A stretch of DNA of 64,000 nucleotides, taken from positions 1,766,448 through 1,830,447 of the forward strand of contig NZ_CP054475.1 in NCBI RefSeq assembly GCF_025345565.1. Reading direction: 5' to 3'. Below the pieces are notes generated by a model. It made no database searches. It was not told where the DNA came from and worked only from the letters and a program-made list of their open reading frames with translations. A program made the translations under genes and the position numbers. Origin of the DNA: Thalassolituus hydrocarboniclasticus (lineage in GTDB: Bacteria; Pseudomonadota; Gammaproteobacteria; Pseudomonadales; Oceanobacteraceae). This document shows positions 27,300 to 36,487 of the stretch, piece by piece. The stretch's first letter is position 1; every line of letters starts with the position of its first letter.

Positions 27300-28511
27300 T
27301 CAGAGGGACTGAAAAATCAGGGTCGCGTTGGTCCCACCGAAGCCAAAGCTGTTCGACATCACGGTTTTAAGCGCGGCGTCGCGGTTTTCGGTCACGATGG
27401 GGAAGCCAGCAGTGCCTTCGTCTTTTTCGGTGATGTTGGCGCTACCGGTAATAAAACCGTGCTTCAGCATCAGCAGGCTGTAAATAGCCTCCTGTACCCC
27501 GGCGGCACCCAGTGAGTGGCCGGTCAGGGATTTGGTTGAGCTGATTGGCGGTACTTTGTCGCCGAAGGCCTGGCCTACAGCGCGCAGTTCGGTAATGTCA
27601 CCCGCCGGCGTGCTGGTGCCGTGGGTGTTCAGGTAATCAATGGTTGGATTGCCGGCCATGGCCAGCGCATCCTGCATGCAGCGCACGGCACCTTCACCGG
27701 ATGGTGAAACCATGTCGGCACCATCGGAAGTGGCCGCATAGCCGATCAGCTCAGCGTAAATCGTCGCGCCACGCGCTACGGCGTGTTCGTATTCTTCCAG
27801 TACCAGCATGCCGCCGCCGCCGGCGATAACGAAACCATCACGGGTGGCGTCGTATGGGCGGGATGCCGTTTCTGCAGCATCGTTGTATTTGCTCGACAGG
27901 GCACCCATGGCATCAAACTGCATACTCAGAGACCAGTGCTCTTCTTCGCCGCCACCGGCGAACACGATATCCTGCTTGCCCCACTGAATCAGTTCCATTG
28001 CATGGCCGATACAGTGTGCACTGGTGGCACAGGCTGAGGTCATCGAGTAATTCACACCTTTAATCGAGAAGGGGGTGGCCAGGTTGGCCGACACGGTGCT
28101 GCCCATGGTGCGGGTCACGCGATATGGACCAACTTTACGGACCCCTTTTTCACGCAGGATATCGACAGACTCAACGATATCGCTGGATGAGGCGCCACCG
28201 GAGCCGGCAACCAGGCCGGTGCGGGGATTGCTGACCATGTCGGCGGTCAGGCCTGAATCTTCGATGGCTTCACGCATGGATAAATAAGAATACGCGGCGG
28301 AGTCACCCATAAAACGCTTCAGCTTGCGGTCGATGACTTCGTCCAGGTTGATCTTTGGTTTACCGGCAACATGGCTGCGGAGGCCGAGTTCGGCATATTC
28401 CGGCATATAGCTGATACCAGAGCGCTGTGCCCGCAGGGATGCCAGTACCTCATCTTTGTTATTACCCAGACAACCTACGATTCCTAAACCTGTAACCACG
28501 ACTCGACGCAT
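27300..28511 (-). CDS. fabB: Beta-ketoacyl-ACP synthase I
   Basis: 403-aa KAS I, elongating saturated and cis-3-unsaturated acyl-ACPs. The catalytic triad is visible: C161 in SACATSAH, the His of [11 protein letters not shown] (~298) and the His of [12 protein letters not shown] (~333). Long stretches, such as [19 protein letters not shown], match E. coli FabB rather than FabF. The usual upstream partner fabA is absent; fabB stands between the giant carboxylase gene (205 nt downstream) and a divergent small gene. An inverted repeat at 28565-28585, 54 nt upstream of the start, is a possible operator. Confidence 0.95.
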   Translation of the reverse strand: MRRVVVTGLGIVGCLGNNKDEVLASLRAQRSGISYMPEYAELGLRSHVAGKPKINLDEVIDRKLKRFMGDSAAYSYLSMREAIEDSGLTADMVSNPRTGLVAGSGGASSSDIVESVDILREKGVRKVGPYRVTRTMGSTVSANLATPFSIKGVNYSMTSACATSAHCIGHAMELIQWGKQDIVFAGGGEEEHWSLSMQFDAMGALSSKYNDAAETASRPYDATRDGFVIAGGGGMLVLEEYEHAVARGATIYAELIGYAATSDGADMVSPSGEGAVRCMQDALAMAGNPTIDYLNTHGTSTPAGDITELRAVGQAFGDKVPPISSTKSLTGHSLGAAGVQEAIYSLLMLKHGFITGSANITEKDEGTAGFPIVTENRDAALKTVMSNSFGFGGTNATLIFQSL

Positions 28512-28564
28512 AACTGATACTCTGATTCTTATTAACGAAATGAAATCCTGTACAGCCTATGACA

Positions 28565-28585
28565 GAAATATTGAGGTAATATTTC
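28565..28585. promoter_or_regulatory. Perfect inverted repeat upstream of fabB, putative operator
   Basis: GAAATATT and AATATTTC are separated by GAGGT in the fabB / small-gene divergent region. An 8-bp perfect palindrome with a 5-nt spacer fits a dimeric regulator. It does not look like the E. coli FabR or FadR sites, so the regulator is unknown. Confidence 0.5.
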
Positions 28586-28688
28586 AATCCTTTGGCGGCC
28601 ACCACTATATAGCAGTCGTCAAAAAGGCATAAAGAAAAATATTGTTAACCAATAGTCTTTAATCGAAAGAAAAAGGGTTGTATTAGTG

Positions 28689-28937
28689 ATGGCTGATCAA
28701 GATGTGCGCTGGCGCCGGGCGCAGGAGCTGATGCTGGAGAATGCATTGGATGTGGAGACCATGGCTGCTTGTCTGGGGCAGGACGAAGACCGGATGCTGG
28801 CGATGCTGGGGGAAAAACCGACGCGGAAAATCACGGATGCCGTGGCGGCACAGATGGAGCAGACCTTCTCCAAGCCCAAGGGCTGGCTTGATCAGTCTGA
28901 TGATGGCGGTATTACCTTCGACCTGTTTGGTGCCTGA
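28689..28937 (+). CDS. Small HTH-like protein, divergent from fabB
   Basis: 82 aa. It reads as a compact helical protein: WRRAQELMLENALDVETMAACLGQDEDRMLAMLG followed by KITDAVAAQMEQTFSKPKGWLDQ. The pattern A-x-QMEQTFxKPxGWLDQ closely resembles the last helices of XRE/Cro-type regulators (xxIEQALxxPxGWLD), so a DNA-binding role is likely. The ATG at 28689 is used; a GTG directly before it is possible. The divergent arrangement with fabB over a 177-nt gap containing a perfect inverted repeat makes it a candidate regulator of fabB, which is inference. Confidence 0.7.
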   Translation: MADQDVRWRRAQELMLENALDVETMAACLGQDEDRMLAMLGEKPTRKITDAVAAQMEQTFSKPKGWLDQSDDGGITFDLFGA

Positions 28938-28956
28938 TTTCAGCAGAATACGATAA

Positions 28957-28983
28957 AACAGGGGGCATTAAGCTGCCCCTGTT
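28957..28983 (+). terminator. Hairpin between convergent genes
   Basis: AACAGGGGGCA pairs with TGCCCCTGTT (one bulged G) over a 6-nt loop. It lies 19 nt after the small HTH-like gene and 3 nt before the PAP2 stop codon. There is no long T-run, so efficiency is uncertain. Confidence 0.5.
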
Positions 28984-28985
28984 AC

Positions 28986-29777
28986 TCAGCTGCCAGCGTT
29001 CTGCTGTCGCAGTAAACGCACAAACGGCAACCAGATTTTGACCAGTGCGGTGATGACCGCGCCCAGACTGGCAGTGATCGCCAGCGGATCGGTAAACGGA
29101 TAGCCATCTTCATGAAAGGCCAGGTAGCCCGAAGCCAGTGTCAGCAACAGGGCACTGAATAATTTCCAGCCATGGGCCTGCAGCCAGTGCAAACGATTGA
29201 CCAGAGTAACGCTCAGGCTAGCGAACAGCAGGCCGAAGGCACCACCTACCAGAATATCCAGCGGCCAGTGGGCGCCGACCATCGCCCGGCTCAGCGCTGC
29301 CGACAACCCTAAGAGCAGAATCAACAGACCAACACTCAGACGCTTGCTGTTCAGCCATAACAGGCCGGCACAGCTTAATGCGGTAAAAGAATGGCCGGAC
29401 GGGAAGCTGTGTCCTTTCAGCACTGAACCAATAATGGTGAAGCTGTCATGGCTGAGCACTGCGGCCGGACGGGCAACGTCCAGTGTGCTTTTGAAAAAAT
29501 GCACAAAAACCGCGCCCAGAATCAGTAAGACCAGTGACTGGGTAAGCAGCAGTGGCCGGTAGCAGGCAGCAATCAGCAGCACAGCAACGGCAAACAGCGT
29601 GTCGGCAACCAGCGTCAGATTGGCCCACAACCAGTCAGGCAGCATGCCGCCGGCGTGATTCCACTGTAAAAACAGGGCCTGGTTCGCGTTGCTCAGCCAC
29701 AGCCATAACGCCGCGCTGAGCATCAGTGCTGCCAGTGTCAGTAATGGCGTGCTGCCCAGAGTCGGCTGCTGTGTCAT
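28986..29777 (-). CDS. PAP2-family membrane phosphatase
   Basis: 263 aa with about six membrane helices. It carries all three PAP2 signature motifs: KSTLDVARP (96-104), PSGHS (126-130) and SRAMVGAHWPLD (163-174) with catalytic His residues. Such enzymes dephosphorylate undecaprenyl pyrophosphate, phosphatidic acid, PGP or lipid A phosphates at the periplasmic face. It overlaps the preceding ArnT-like gene by 4 nt and follows glycosyltransferase genes, so undecaprenyl-phosphate recycling or lipid A modification is the likely context. Confidence 0.9.
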   Translation of the reverse strand: MTQQPTLGSTPLLTLAALMLSAALWLWLSNANQALFLQWNHAGGMLPDWLWANLTLVADTLFAVAVLLIAACYRPLLLTQSLVLLILGAVFVHFFKSTLDVARPAAVLSHDSFTIIGSVLKGHSFPSGHSFTALSCAGLLWLNSKRLSVGLLILLLGLSAALSRAMVGAHWPLDILVGGAFGLLFASLSVTLVNRLHWLQAHGWKLFSALLLTLASGYLAFHEDGYPFTDPLAITASLGAVITALVKIWLPFVRLLRQQNAGS

Positions 29778-31384
29778 GGCTGCTCCGCAGCAGGGGCTGG
29801 TGCGGATTCAGACTCAGAGGCTGGTGCCGCGATGCGGCGCACAATCTGAATCGGGCCCGACTGGAACAGCACATCATAATATTCGCTGTCTTTAGCTAAG
29901 CGATCTTCACGGCCAAAGCCGACCTCGCCAATTTCCAGTGGGCGGCGGTGAGTGATTTTGTTCAGGTAGACGTTAAAGCTCGGCATATCGATGGACTGGG
30001 TATAGACCGGCTCATTCAGCGTCTTGGCAAACTGTGCCGCTTCCCAGACCGGGCGCTGCTGCGCTTCGCTGAAAGCCGGTACAAACAGGAACCAGACGAA
30101 GATAGTTTGTACGCCACCAACCATGACCAGGCGGCTCCATAACGGATAGCGGCGCCACAGGATCAGGGTCAGACTGACGATGCCGGCCAGCGCGGCCAGA
30201 ATGGCGAAGTCCTGATTAAAGTAATGTCCGGCACGCTGGGCGACGGCGATCTCAATCGGGTTGGTCAGACGTTGTTCGGCCACCGGAATCAGCAGTGGGA
30301 ACGCGACCATGACAGCAAACAGCAGGGCCGGGAACAGCAGGGCGAACCAGCGGTTCTGCAGCCAGGCGTGGTAGCGCGCCATCAGGATCACCAGTGGTGT
30401 GCAGCCGTACAGGATGTAATGCGGCAGCTTGGTACTGGCCAGACTGAATAACACCAGCACCACCAGAAACCAGATCCACAGGAAAGCATCCAGCGGGTCT
30501 TTGCCCGGCAGGATATTGCGTACAGACGGCACAATACGCAGCAACAGGGCACCGAATGGCGCCAGCACAAAAGGCAGTACCAGCGGGTAGAACAGGAAGC
30601 CGCCGTCGTGACCTTCCATCGCATTGTTGAAGCGGTTGACATTGTGCTTAAGGAAGAAGCCGTCAATAAAGGCCTGTCCCTGTGCCTGATACTCAAGGAT
30701 GTACCAGGGCGCGGCGATGGCAACGAACAGAATCCAGCCGGGAATAAAGAATATCGCGCGCAGAAACTCTGCCCGCAGGCCCTGACTCAGGTAGAACAGA
30801 GCAGCCACCATAAAGGGAATAGCCACAGCCACCGGCCCTTTGGTCAGTACACCCAGAGCCATTAACGCGTAGATTGCAACCAGCAGGCTGTTGGCGGGCT
30901 GACGGCTGTAGCTGTACATCAGCAGCAGTGTGGTGGCCAGCAGGGCGTTGAGTAAGGCGTCGGCGGTGGCAACGTGGGCGATCATATTAATGCCCAGGCT
31001 GGCAGCGGCCATCAGCGCGGCGATGATGGCGGTTTTTTCATCCAGATGGCGGCGTACAAAAGCGAATATGGCCAGTGTCCAGCCCAGACCGGCCAGCGCT
31101 GAAGGCAGGCGGAAGGCCCAGACTTCGGTGCCGAATACCGAGATAGATGCGGCCTGCAGCCAGTAAATCAGGATGGGTTTGTCGAAACGCACCCGGTCGT
31201 TAAGCCAGGTGGTAATAAAGTCGCCACGCTCAAACATGCCGCGGGTCGCCTCGCTGAAGGCGCCCTCGTCATGATCAAACAGCAGATACCCATTGAGGTT
31301 GGCAAAGAAAAAGCCCACCAGAACCAGCAGCAGCCACAGAGGGATCTGCAGGCCCGGGAGGCGGTATTGCAACTTAGCTGGCAT
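29774..31384 (-). CDS. ArnT/GT39-type lipid-linked sugar transferase
   Basis: 536 aa, polytopic with about ten to twelve helices. The N-terminal DHDEGAFSEATRGMFERGDFITTWLNDRVRFDKPILIYWLQAAS has the acidic DxDE pair and the FDKPILxYW motif of ArnT-like/GT-C transferases, which move a sugar from a polyprenyl phosphate donor. The ATG at 31384, overlapping the upstream glycosyltransferase stop by 11 nt with AGGTGG before it, is preferred to a start at 31486 inside that gene. The adjacent DPM1-like enzyme would make the donor, as ArnC does for ArnT. Confidence 0.85.
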   Translation of the reverse strand: MPAKLQYRLPGLQIPLWLLLVLVGFFFANLNGYLLFDHDEGAFSEATRGMFERGDFITTWLNDRVRFDKPILIYWLQAASISVFGTEVWAFRLPSALAGLGWTLAIFAFVRRHLDEKTAIIAALMAAASLGINMIAHVATADALLNALLATTLLLMYSYSRQPANSLLVAIYALMALGVLTKGPVAVAIPFMVAALFYLSQGLRAEFLRAIFFIPGWILFVAIAAPWYILEYQAQGQAFIDGFFLKHNVNRFNNAMEGHDGGFLFYPLVLPFVLAPFGALLLRIVPSVRNILPGKDPLDAFLWIWFLVVLVLFSLASTKLPHYILYGCTPLVILMARYHAWLQNRWFALLFPALLFAVMVAFPLLIPVAEQRLTNPIEIAVAQRAGHYFNQDFAILAALAGIVSLTLILWRRYPLWSRLVMVGGVQTIFVWFLFVPAFSEAQQRPVWEAAQFAKTLNEPVYTQSIDMPSFNVYLNKITHRRPLEIGEVGFGREDRLAKDSEYYDVLFQSGPIQIVRRIAAPASESESAPAPAAEQP

Positions 31385-32477
31385 GCTGATCGTCACCACC
31401 TGAAGCGTTGGCCTCTGTCTGGGTAGTGGTTGCAGCGGTTGCTGTATTTTGTTGCTGATTCCAGCCCGGTTCACCTTTGTCGGCATCGGCCGCAGGATGG
31501 TAGATCACATATTGCTGGCGCTGGGATGATTCAAAGTAAGTACGTGAAATCAGCTCAGACAATACGCCGGTGGTGAGGAATTGCAGGGCAGCAATCACAC
31601 AGACCACGGCAATTAAAAACAGCGGGCGGTTGCCGATGTCTTCACCCAGAATGAATTTCACAAAAGCCAGATAGGTCATCATCAGGCCACCCATCGAACC
31701 CAGTGCCAGACCGATAGAGCCAAAAAAGTGGCCCGGACGGGCGCGATAGCGCATGAAGAAATAGACCGATAACAGGTCAAGAATCACGCGGAAGGTGCGC
31801 GAAATACCGTATTTGGATTCACCGGCAACCCGTGCGTTGTGGGTTACCACAATTTCGCCAATACGGCTTGGTGGAACGACCGCCGCCACCCAGGCCGGAA
31901 TAAAGCGGTGCATTTCACCATACAGACGAACCTGTTTGATGACCGAAGATTTGTAAATTTTCAGCGAGCAGCCGTAGTCATTGATACGTACACCGGTGAT
32001 TTTACCAATCAGGCGGTTGGCGATGCGCGATGGGATCTTACGCAGCACCAGATCGTCTTTACGGTTTTTACGCCAGCCGGTGAGCAGATCCAGATCATTC
32101 TCCAGCAGATGGTCGACCATGCGCGGAATATCGGCCGGATCGTTCTGCAGGTCGCCGTCGAGGGTGGCAATCAGGTAGCCGCGGGCTTCATCAATACCGG
32201 CCTGCATCGCGGCGGTCTGGCCGAAGTTACGGCGCAGTTCAACCACACGTACGTGGCTGCCGTATTTTTCGGATTCTTTTTTCAGAGCCTGAGGCGTGCC
32301 ATCGGTGCTGCCATCATCAACGACCAGAAGTTCCCAGTCGCCGTTGTAACTGGCAAGACCTTCATGCACGCGTGCGACCATAGGGCCAACGTTTTCGATC
32401 TCGTTGAACATAGGAATCACTACAGACAGTGAAGGCTTCTGGGTTGCCGCGGATGTATTTGCCTCAGTCAAGGTCAT
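31374..32477 (-). CDS. DPM1/ArnC-like polyprenyl-phosphate glycosyltransferase (GT2)
   Basis: 367 aa. An N-terminal GT2 domain (SVVIPMFNEIENV, VVDDGSTDGT, ATLDGDLQNDPADIPRM with the metal-binding DGD) is followed by two C-terminal membrane helices (~230-310) and a low-complexity Gln/Thr/Ala tail. This is the DPM1/ArnC/GtrB architecture, transferring a sugar from a nucleotide to undecaprenyl phosphate on the cytoplasmic face. The ATG at 32477 is preferred to one 35 codons upstream because it directly precedes the conserved GT2 core. The last 45 residues look dispensable and vary in such proteins. Confidence 0.88.
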   Translation of the reverse strand: MTLTEANTSAATQKPSLSVVIPMFNEIENVGPMVARVHEGLASYNGDWELLVVDDGSTDGTPQALKKESEKYGSHVRVVELRRNFGQTAAMQAGIDEARGYLIATLDGDLQNDPADIPRMVDHLLENDLDLLTGWRKNRKDDLVLRKIPSRIANRLIGKITGVRINDYGCSLKIYKSSVIKQVRLYGEMHRFIPAWVAAVVPPSRIGEIVVTHNARVAGESKYGISRTFRVILDLLSVYFFMRYRARPGHFFGSIGLALGSMGGLMMTYLAFVKFILGEDIGNRPLFLIAVVCVIAALQFLTTGVLSELISRTYFESSQRQQYVIYHPAADADKGEPGWNQQQNTATAATTTQTEANASGGDDQHAS

Positions 32478-32702
32478 TACCACTCTGTAAAAAGGAATTG
32501 CGGGCGCCATGAGCCGGTTTGATAACAGTAAAACCGGCACCGCCACGGCGCGCGATGTAAAAAGAACCGCGATCATACCCAAAAGGGGATGACAGGAAAA
32601 TAACGAGCACGGCCGCTGATGAAAACTCAGTGTGCCACCCTGTACCCTGATCGCTGTCTTTCAGTGGCTTTGTCAGCGCTGAAGTTCCCGATGGGCAGGG
32701 TT

Positions 32703-33638
32703 TCAGCCGTTGTCTGCAGCCTTTGCCGGCAGCCGCAGGCGCTGGGTCAGCAGTGTAATCAGAGCCGTCAGCAGCAGTGTGCTGCCCAGTACAAACAGAT
32801 GCAGGTTTACCGCCGCAGCCAGTGCTTTGGCGTGATCAATGCCCCAGGGCAGAAGGCCCGCAAGTACCCCAGCTTCGTAGGTGCCGGCGCCAGCCACGCC
32901 ATGAATCGGTAACACACTGCTCAGTTCGCCGGTGGTCGCACCCATCCAGCTCTGGCTGTAGGGCAGATCCAGAAATTGCGCCAAAAGCCAGGCATAGACC
33001 GCCAGCTTCAGTGCCCAGTTGATCAGGGTCCAGAACAGGGCGCGGGCGAAGCTCCAGGGTGATTTGGGCAGGGCGTGCATCAGCTCGGCGCCACGGTTGG
33101 CCAGTTTGCTGGGGTGCGCCAGCAGAAAACGGTTGAGGGCATTCTGCAGTGGCAGTACCAGCAGCGGTGCGGTCAGCAGGGCGGCAGCCAGCAGCAGTTT
33201 GACGCTGTTGCCGACGTCCAGCTGGGTGTGCAGTGACAGCGCGGCAAGTACCAGCAGGGCGTACAGATCGAGCAGACGCAGCCACAATAATGCCGGGCCG
33301 CTGTGACGATAGGGCACATCAAAATGCTGTTTCATCAGCAGGGGGAAGGCGGTTTCGCCGCTGCGCATCGGCAGCATATTATTGAAGAAGTTATGCAGCA
33401 CGGTGATGCGTGTCAGGCGTAAAAATTGCCCGCGGCATTGCTGCCAGAAGAAGTCGTAGAAGCGCAGTGCGCGCAGTATGTAGCTCAGCAGCATCAGCAG
33501 TATGGCAATCGCAACCTGCTGCGGAGGGATGCTTTGCCAGCTCTGTACCACGGCGTCCCAGCCGTAACTGCGTTCAACCAGCCAGATCAGTGCCAGTAAT
33601 AAGGTCAGCCCCAGCCAGAATTTCCACGATTTGAACAC
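32703..33638 (-). CDS. Flippase-like membrane protein (LPG-synthase TM-region family)
   Basis: 311 aa, six to eight membrane helices. The N-terminal LRALRFYDFFW and LHNFFNNMLPMRSGETAFPLLMKQ segments match the lysylphosphatidylglycerol-synthase transmembrane-region (UPF0104/AglD-like) family, whose members often accompany lipid-linked glycosyltransferases. No aminoacyl-transferase domain is attached, so it is not MprF. A start at ATG 33638 immediately precedes the first helix. It is probably the first gene of the minus-strand envelope cluster, with a 225-nt gap to the GT2 gene. Confidence 0.75.
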   Translation of the reverse strand: MFKSWKFWLGLTLLLALIWLVERSYGWDAVVQSWQSIPPQQVAIAILLMLLSYILRALRFYDFFWQQCRGQFLRLTRITVLHNFFNNMLPMRSGETAFPLLMKQHFDVPYRHSGPALLWLRLLDLYALLVLAALSLHTQLDVGNSVKLLLAAALLTAPLLVLPLQNALNRFLLAHPSKLANRGAELMHALPKSPWSFARALFWTLINWALKLAVYAWLLAQFLDLPYSQSWMGATTGELSSVLPIHGVAGAGTYEAGVLAGLLPWGIDHAKALAAAVNLHLFVLGSTLLLTALITLLTQRLRLPAKAADNG

Positions 33639-33814
33639 AATACACCTTAGCGCCTGATAAAGGCGGGCATGGTTGCCGCCACCCGCTGTATTGTCAAGCC
33701 AGCCGGCAGGCGTTTGCCGTTTGAATCGCCGCTGGCTTGGTATAAAGTGCGCTCCCGAAAAAGAATAAGCCGCTGGCTGAGCCAGATAGACGTTTCTGTG
33801 GATGGAGAATTGCC

Positions 33815-34834
33815 GTGAAAGTCCTGCTGATTAAAACCTCATCGCTGGGGGATGTATTCCACACCCTGCCGGCGCTGGAAGATGCCTGGCGGGCGATTCC
33901 CGGACTGGAAGTCGACTGGGTGGTGGAAGAAGCTTTTGCTGCGATTCCGGCCTGGCATCCGGCAGTAAAAAAAGTCATCCCGGTGGCCTGGCGGCGCTGG
34001 CGCAAAAATCTGCGTGATAAAGCCAATCGTGCAGAAATGAAAGCCTTCTGGCGTGATCTGCGCGCCACTGAATACGATGTGGTGCTCGATGCTCAGGGCC
34101 TGATTAAAAGCGCGGTATTTACCCGCATGGCCCGCGGTCCGCGCTTTGGTCTGGATAAGCACAGTTGCCGTGAGCCGCTGGCGGCGCTGGCCTATCAGCA
34201 TCCGCAGGCGGTGGCGAAAGGGCAGCATGCTATTCCACGGGTGCGCCAGCTGTTTGCTCAGGTACTGGGTTATGAGGTGCCGGATGGGCTGAGTTATGGC
34301 GTTGACCGCACACGCTGGCCGCGGCCGGCGGTTGACGGTGATTACTGGCTGTTCCTGCACGGCACGACCTGGATCACCAAACTCTGGCCGGAAGCTTACT
34401 GGCGTGAGCTGGCAGCTATGGTGGCGGCCAGTGGCCGTAAAGTCGTTCTGCCCTGGGGGAATGATGAAGAACAACAGCGCGCCGAACGTATTGCTGACGG
34501 GCTGGATGGTGTTGAGGTACTGCCAAAAATGGGCCTCAATGCGCTGAATGCTTATCTGGCCCATGCGCAGGCCGTGGTTGGCGTGGATACCGGTTTATCC
34601 CATGTGGTTGCCGCGCTGGAAGTACCCTCCGTGGCTATTTATGGCGCCACCGATTCAACCCTGACCGGCGTGTTGGGGCCTCAGGTTGAAGTCATGCGCA
34701 GCGGTTACAGCGATTGCGCTCCCTGCCTGTCGAAAACCTGCCTGAAGAATGAGTCCGGCGATATTCAGCCGCCCTGTTATCGTGAGATCAGCCCGCAACG
34801 AGTGTTTGAGTCACTATTAGCACACATATCCTAA
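33815..34834 (+). CDS. waaC: ADP-heptose:LPS heptosyltransferase I
   Basis: 339-aa GT9-family enzyme that adds the first L,D-heptose to Kdo2-lipid A during inner-core LPS assembly. The N-terminal MKVLLIKTSSLGDVFHTLPALEDA is the WaaC signature. The C-terminal VVGVDTGLSHVVAALEVPSVAIYGATDS holds the nucleotide-sugar-binding region. The start is a GTG at 33815 with GGAGAA upstream. It is divergent from the membrane-protein gene on the other strand and fits the surrounding envelope-glycan context. Confidence 0.93.
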   Translation: MKVLLIKTSSLGDVFHTLPALEDAWRAIPGLEVDWVVEEAFAAIPAWHPAVKKVIPVAWRRWRKNLRDKANRAEMKAFWRDLRATEYDVVLDAQGLIKSAVFTRMARGPRFGLDKHSCREPLAALAYQHPQAVAKGQHAIPRVRQLFAQVLGYEVPDGLSYGVDRTRWPRPAVDGDYWLFLHGTTWITKLWPEAYWRELAAMVAASGRKVVLPWGNDEEQQRAERIADGLDGVEVLPKMGLNALNAYLAHAQAVVGVDTGLSHVVAALEVPSVAIYGATDSTLTGVLGPQVEVMRSGYSDCAPCLSKTCLKNESGDIQPPCYREISPQRVFESLLAHIS

Positions 34835-34929
34835 GCGGAAAGTGTTATGACTCAGCCTGTCTGTAGCTGCTTGATGATAATCTTAATTGCTGTCATCTTG
34901 TTTCTATCACGTATGGACAGGTGTAAAAG

Positions 34930-36453
34930 ATGGCGATTGATTTCAAACAGCGTATCAGCGGTGCCCGCCGCTGGAATACTTCACCGGTATCTACAGCTAC
35001 GGATCAGCTAACGCCTCTGGCCGTTTTTGAAAGTGACCGCGGCCGGATTATTAATTCTGCAGCCGTGCGTCGCCTGCAGCAGAAAACTCAGGTTTTTCCT
35101 TTAGAGCGTAATGCTGCTGTGCGCAGTCGTCTGACACATTCTATGGAGGTGCAGCAGGTCGGACGACATATCAGTCAGACTATTATCAAAAAACTGACAG
35201 ATGAAGGACTGCTGCAAGAATACGGGCTGGCAGGGCTTGAACGTCAGTTTGAAAGTATCGTCGATATGTCGTGTCTGATGCACGATATTGGCAATCCGCC
35301 TTTTGGTCATTTTGGTGAGGCGGCCATCAATCAATGGTGCGATGGTAATATCGGTGTGCTGTTTGATCGGGCTTGCATCACGGATGATCAGGAGCATCTT
35401 ACCCCCCTGAGGCGGGATTTGTGTAGCTTTGAGGGTAATGCTCAGGGACTGAGGATTGTGGATACGCTGCAGGCTTTGAATCTGACTTATAGTCAGTTGT
35501 CAGGTTTACTCAAATATACCCGTCGCGGTGATCAGCAAAAACCTAAAAATTCCTATTTACAGAAAAAAGTGGGCTTTTATCTCAGTGAAATCGCATTGCT
35601 GCGGGGTGTGGGGGATGCTCTCAATATGGCTGCGGGCAGGCGCTCACCTTTCGCCTACGTAATGGAGGCTGCCGATGATATTTCCTACTGCATAGCAGAT
35701 ATAGAAGATGCTGTAGAAAAAGGAATTCTGAAGATTGACGAGTTGTCTGGGCTGCTGAATCGTGAGTATGAAGACTTGTTCTGTGGTAATAAAGCTCTGA
35801 CAAAAGACGGAGTGACTTTCGCTAGTCCGGATCATGCTGATTGGATGAAAAAAATCACTTCACAGGCATTGGCCTCATACAGAAAATCTGAACTGGAAGG
35901 GAATTTTTTTGTCTCTCTGCGGGTTGGTATTAATACTAAAGCGGTTGAACATGCCGCAAGCCGCTTTGTTGATAATATCAGCGATATATTTTCTGGCTGC
36001 TACGATCAGGCGTTGGTGGAGGATCTGAGCGCCAATCACGTATTGTTGCAAACTCTGAAAAATATTGCGGTGGAGCACGTCTTTAATCATCCGGAAGTTG
36101 AAGCGCAGGAGTTGCAGGGCTACCGCATCATTACCGGGCTGTTGGATATCTATAAACCCCTGCTGACTCTTGATCGCTCAACGTTTGAAGCAATGTTTTC
36201 CGGACAATATAAAACTCCGTTGTATGAAACCCGTTTGTTTAAGAAATTACCGGGTAAACACCTTAAAGCTTACGCTAGTGCAATTGTTACGCTGGATGGT
36301 TTTAAAAGACTATTGGATGAACCGGAGCTTCAGATTTTGTCAGATAATGCTTGGGAGCTTTACTTTCGCTGCCGACTGATTTTGGACTATATCAGTGGTA
36401 TGACAGATCAGTTTGCTCTGGATGAATACAGAGCATTGCATGTAATAGATTAA
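34930..36453 (+). CDS. dgt: dGTP triphosphohydrolase
   Basis: 507 aa, about the length of E. coli Dgt (505). HD-superfamily residues are visible: H in RLTHSMEVQQVGR (~68), HD in CLMHDIGNPPFGHFGEAA (~117-118) and the later D in MEAADDISYCIADIEDA (~249). The enzyme hydrolyses dGTP to deoxyguanosine and triphosphate, controlling the dNTP pool. dGTPases can also limit phage replication. Base composition looks lower in GC than waaC and the neighbours to the right, and it stands alone between two operons, which may mean later acquisition. Confidence 0.92.
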   Translation: MAIDFKQRISGARRWNTSPVSTATDQLTPLAVFESDRGRIINSAAVRRLQQKTQVFPLERNAAVRSRLTHSMEVQQVGRHISQTIIKKLTDEGLLQEYGLAGLERQFESIVDMSCLMHDIGNPPFGHFGEAAINQWCDGNIGVLFDRACITDDQEHLTPLRRDLCSFEGNAQGLRIVDTLQALNLTYSQLSGLLKYTRRGDQQKPKNSYLQKKVGFYLSEIALLRGVGDALNMAAGRRSPFAYVMEAADDISYCIADIEDAVEKGILKIDELSGLLNREYEDLFCGNKALTKDGVTFASPDHADWMKKITSQALASYRKSELEGNFFVSLRVGINTKAVEHAASRFVDNISDIFSGCYDQALVEDLSANHVLLQTLKNIAVEHVFNHPEVEAQELQGYRIITGLLDIYKPLLTLDRSTFEAMFSGQYKTPLYETRLFKKLPGKHLKAYASAIVTLDGFKRLLDEPELQILSDNAWELYFRCRLILDYISGMTDQFALDEYRALHVID

Positions 36454-36481
36454 GCCTGCTGCGTTGTCAGGCAGCAGGCTT
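36452..36481. terminator. Long hairpin between convergent dgt and the MFS-acyltransferase gene
   Basis: A perfect 11-bp stem, AAGCCTGCTGC / GCAGCAGGCTT, with an 8-nt loop overlaps the dgt stop codon. It lies 7 nt from the stop of the opposing gene. No T-run follows on either strand, so it may act as a bidirectional transcript end of modest strength. Confidence 0.6.
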
Positions 36482-36487
36482 ACATTA

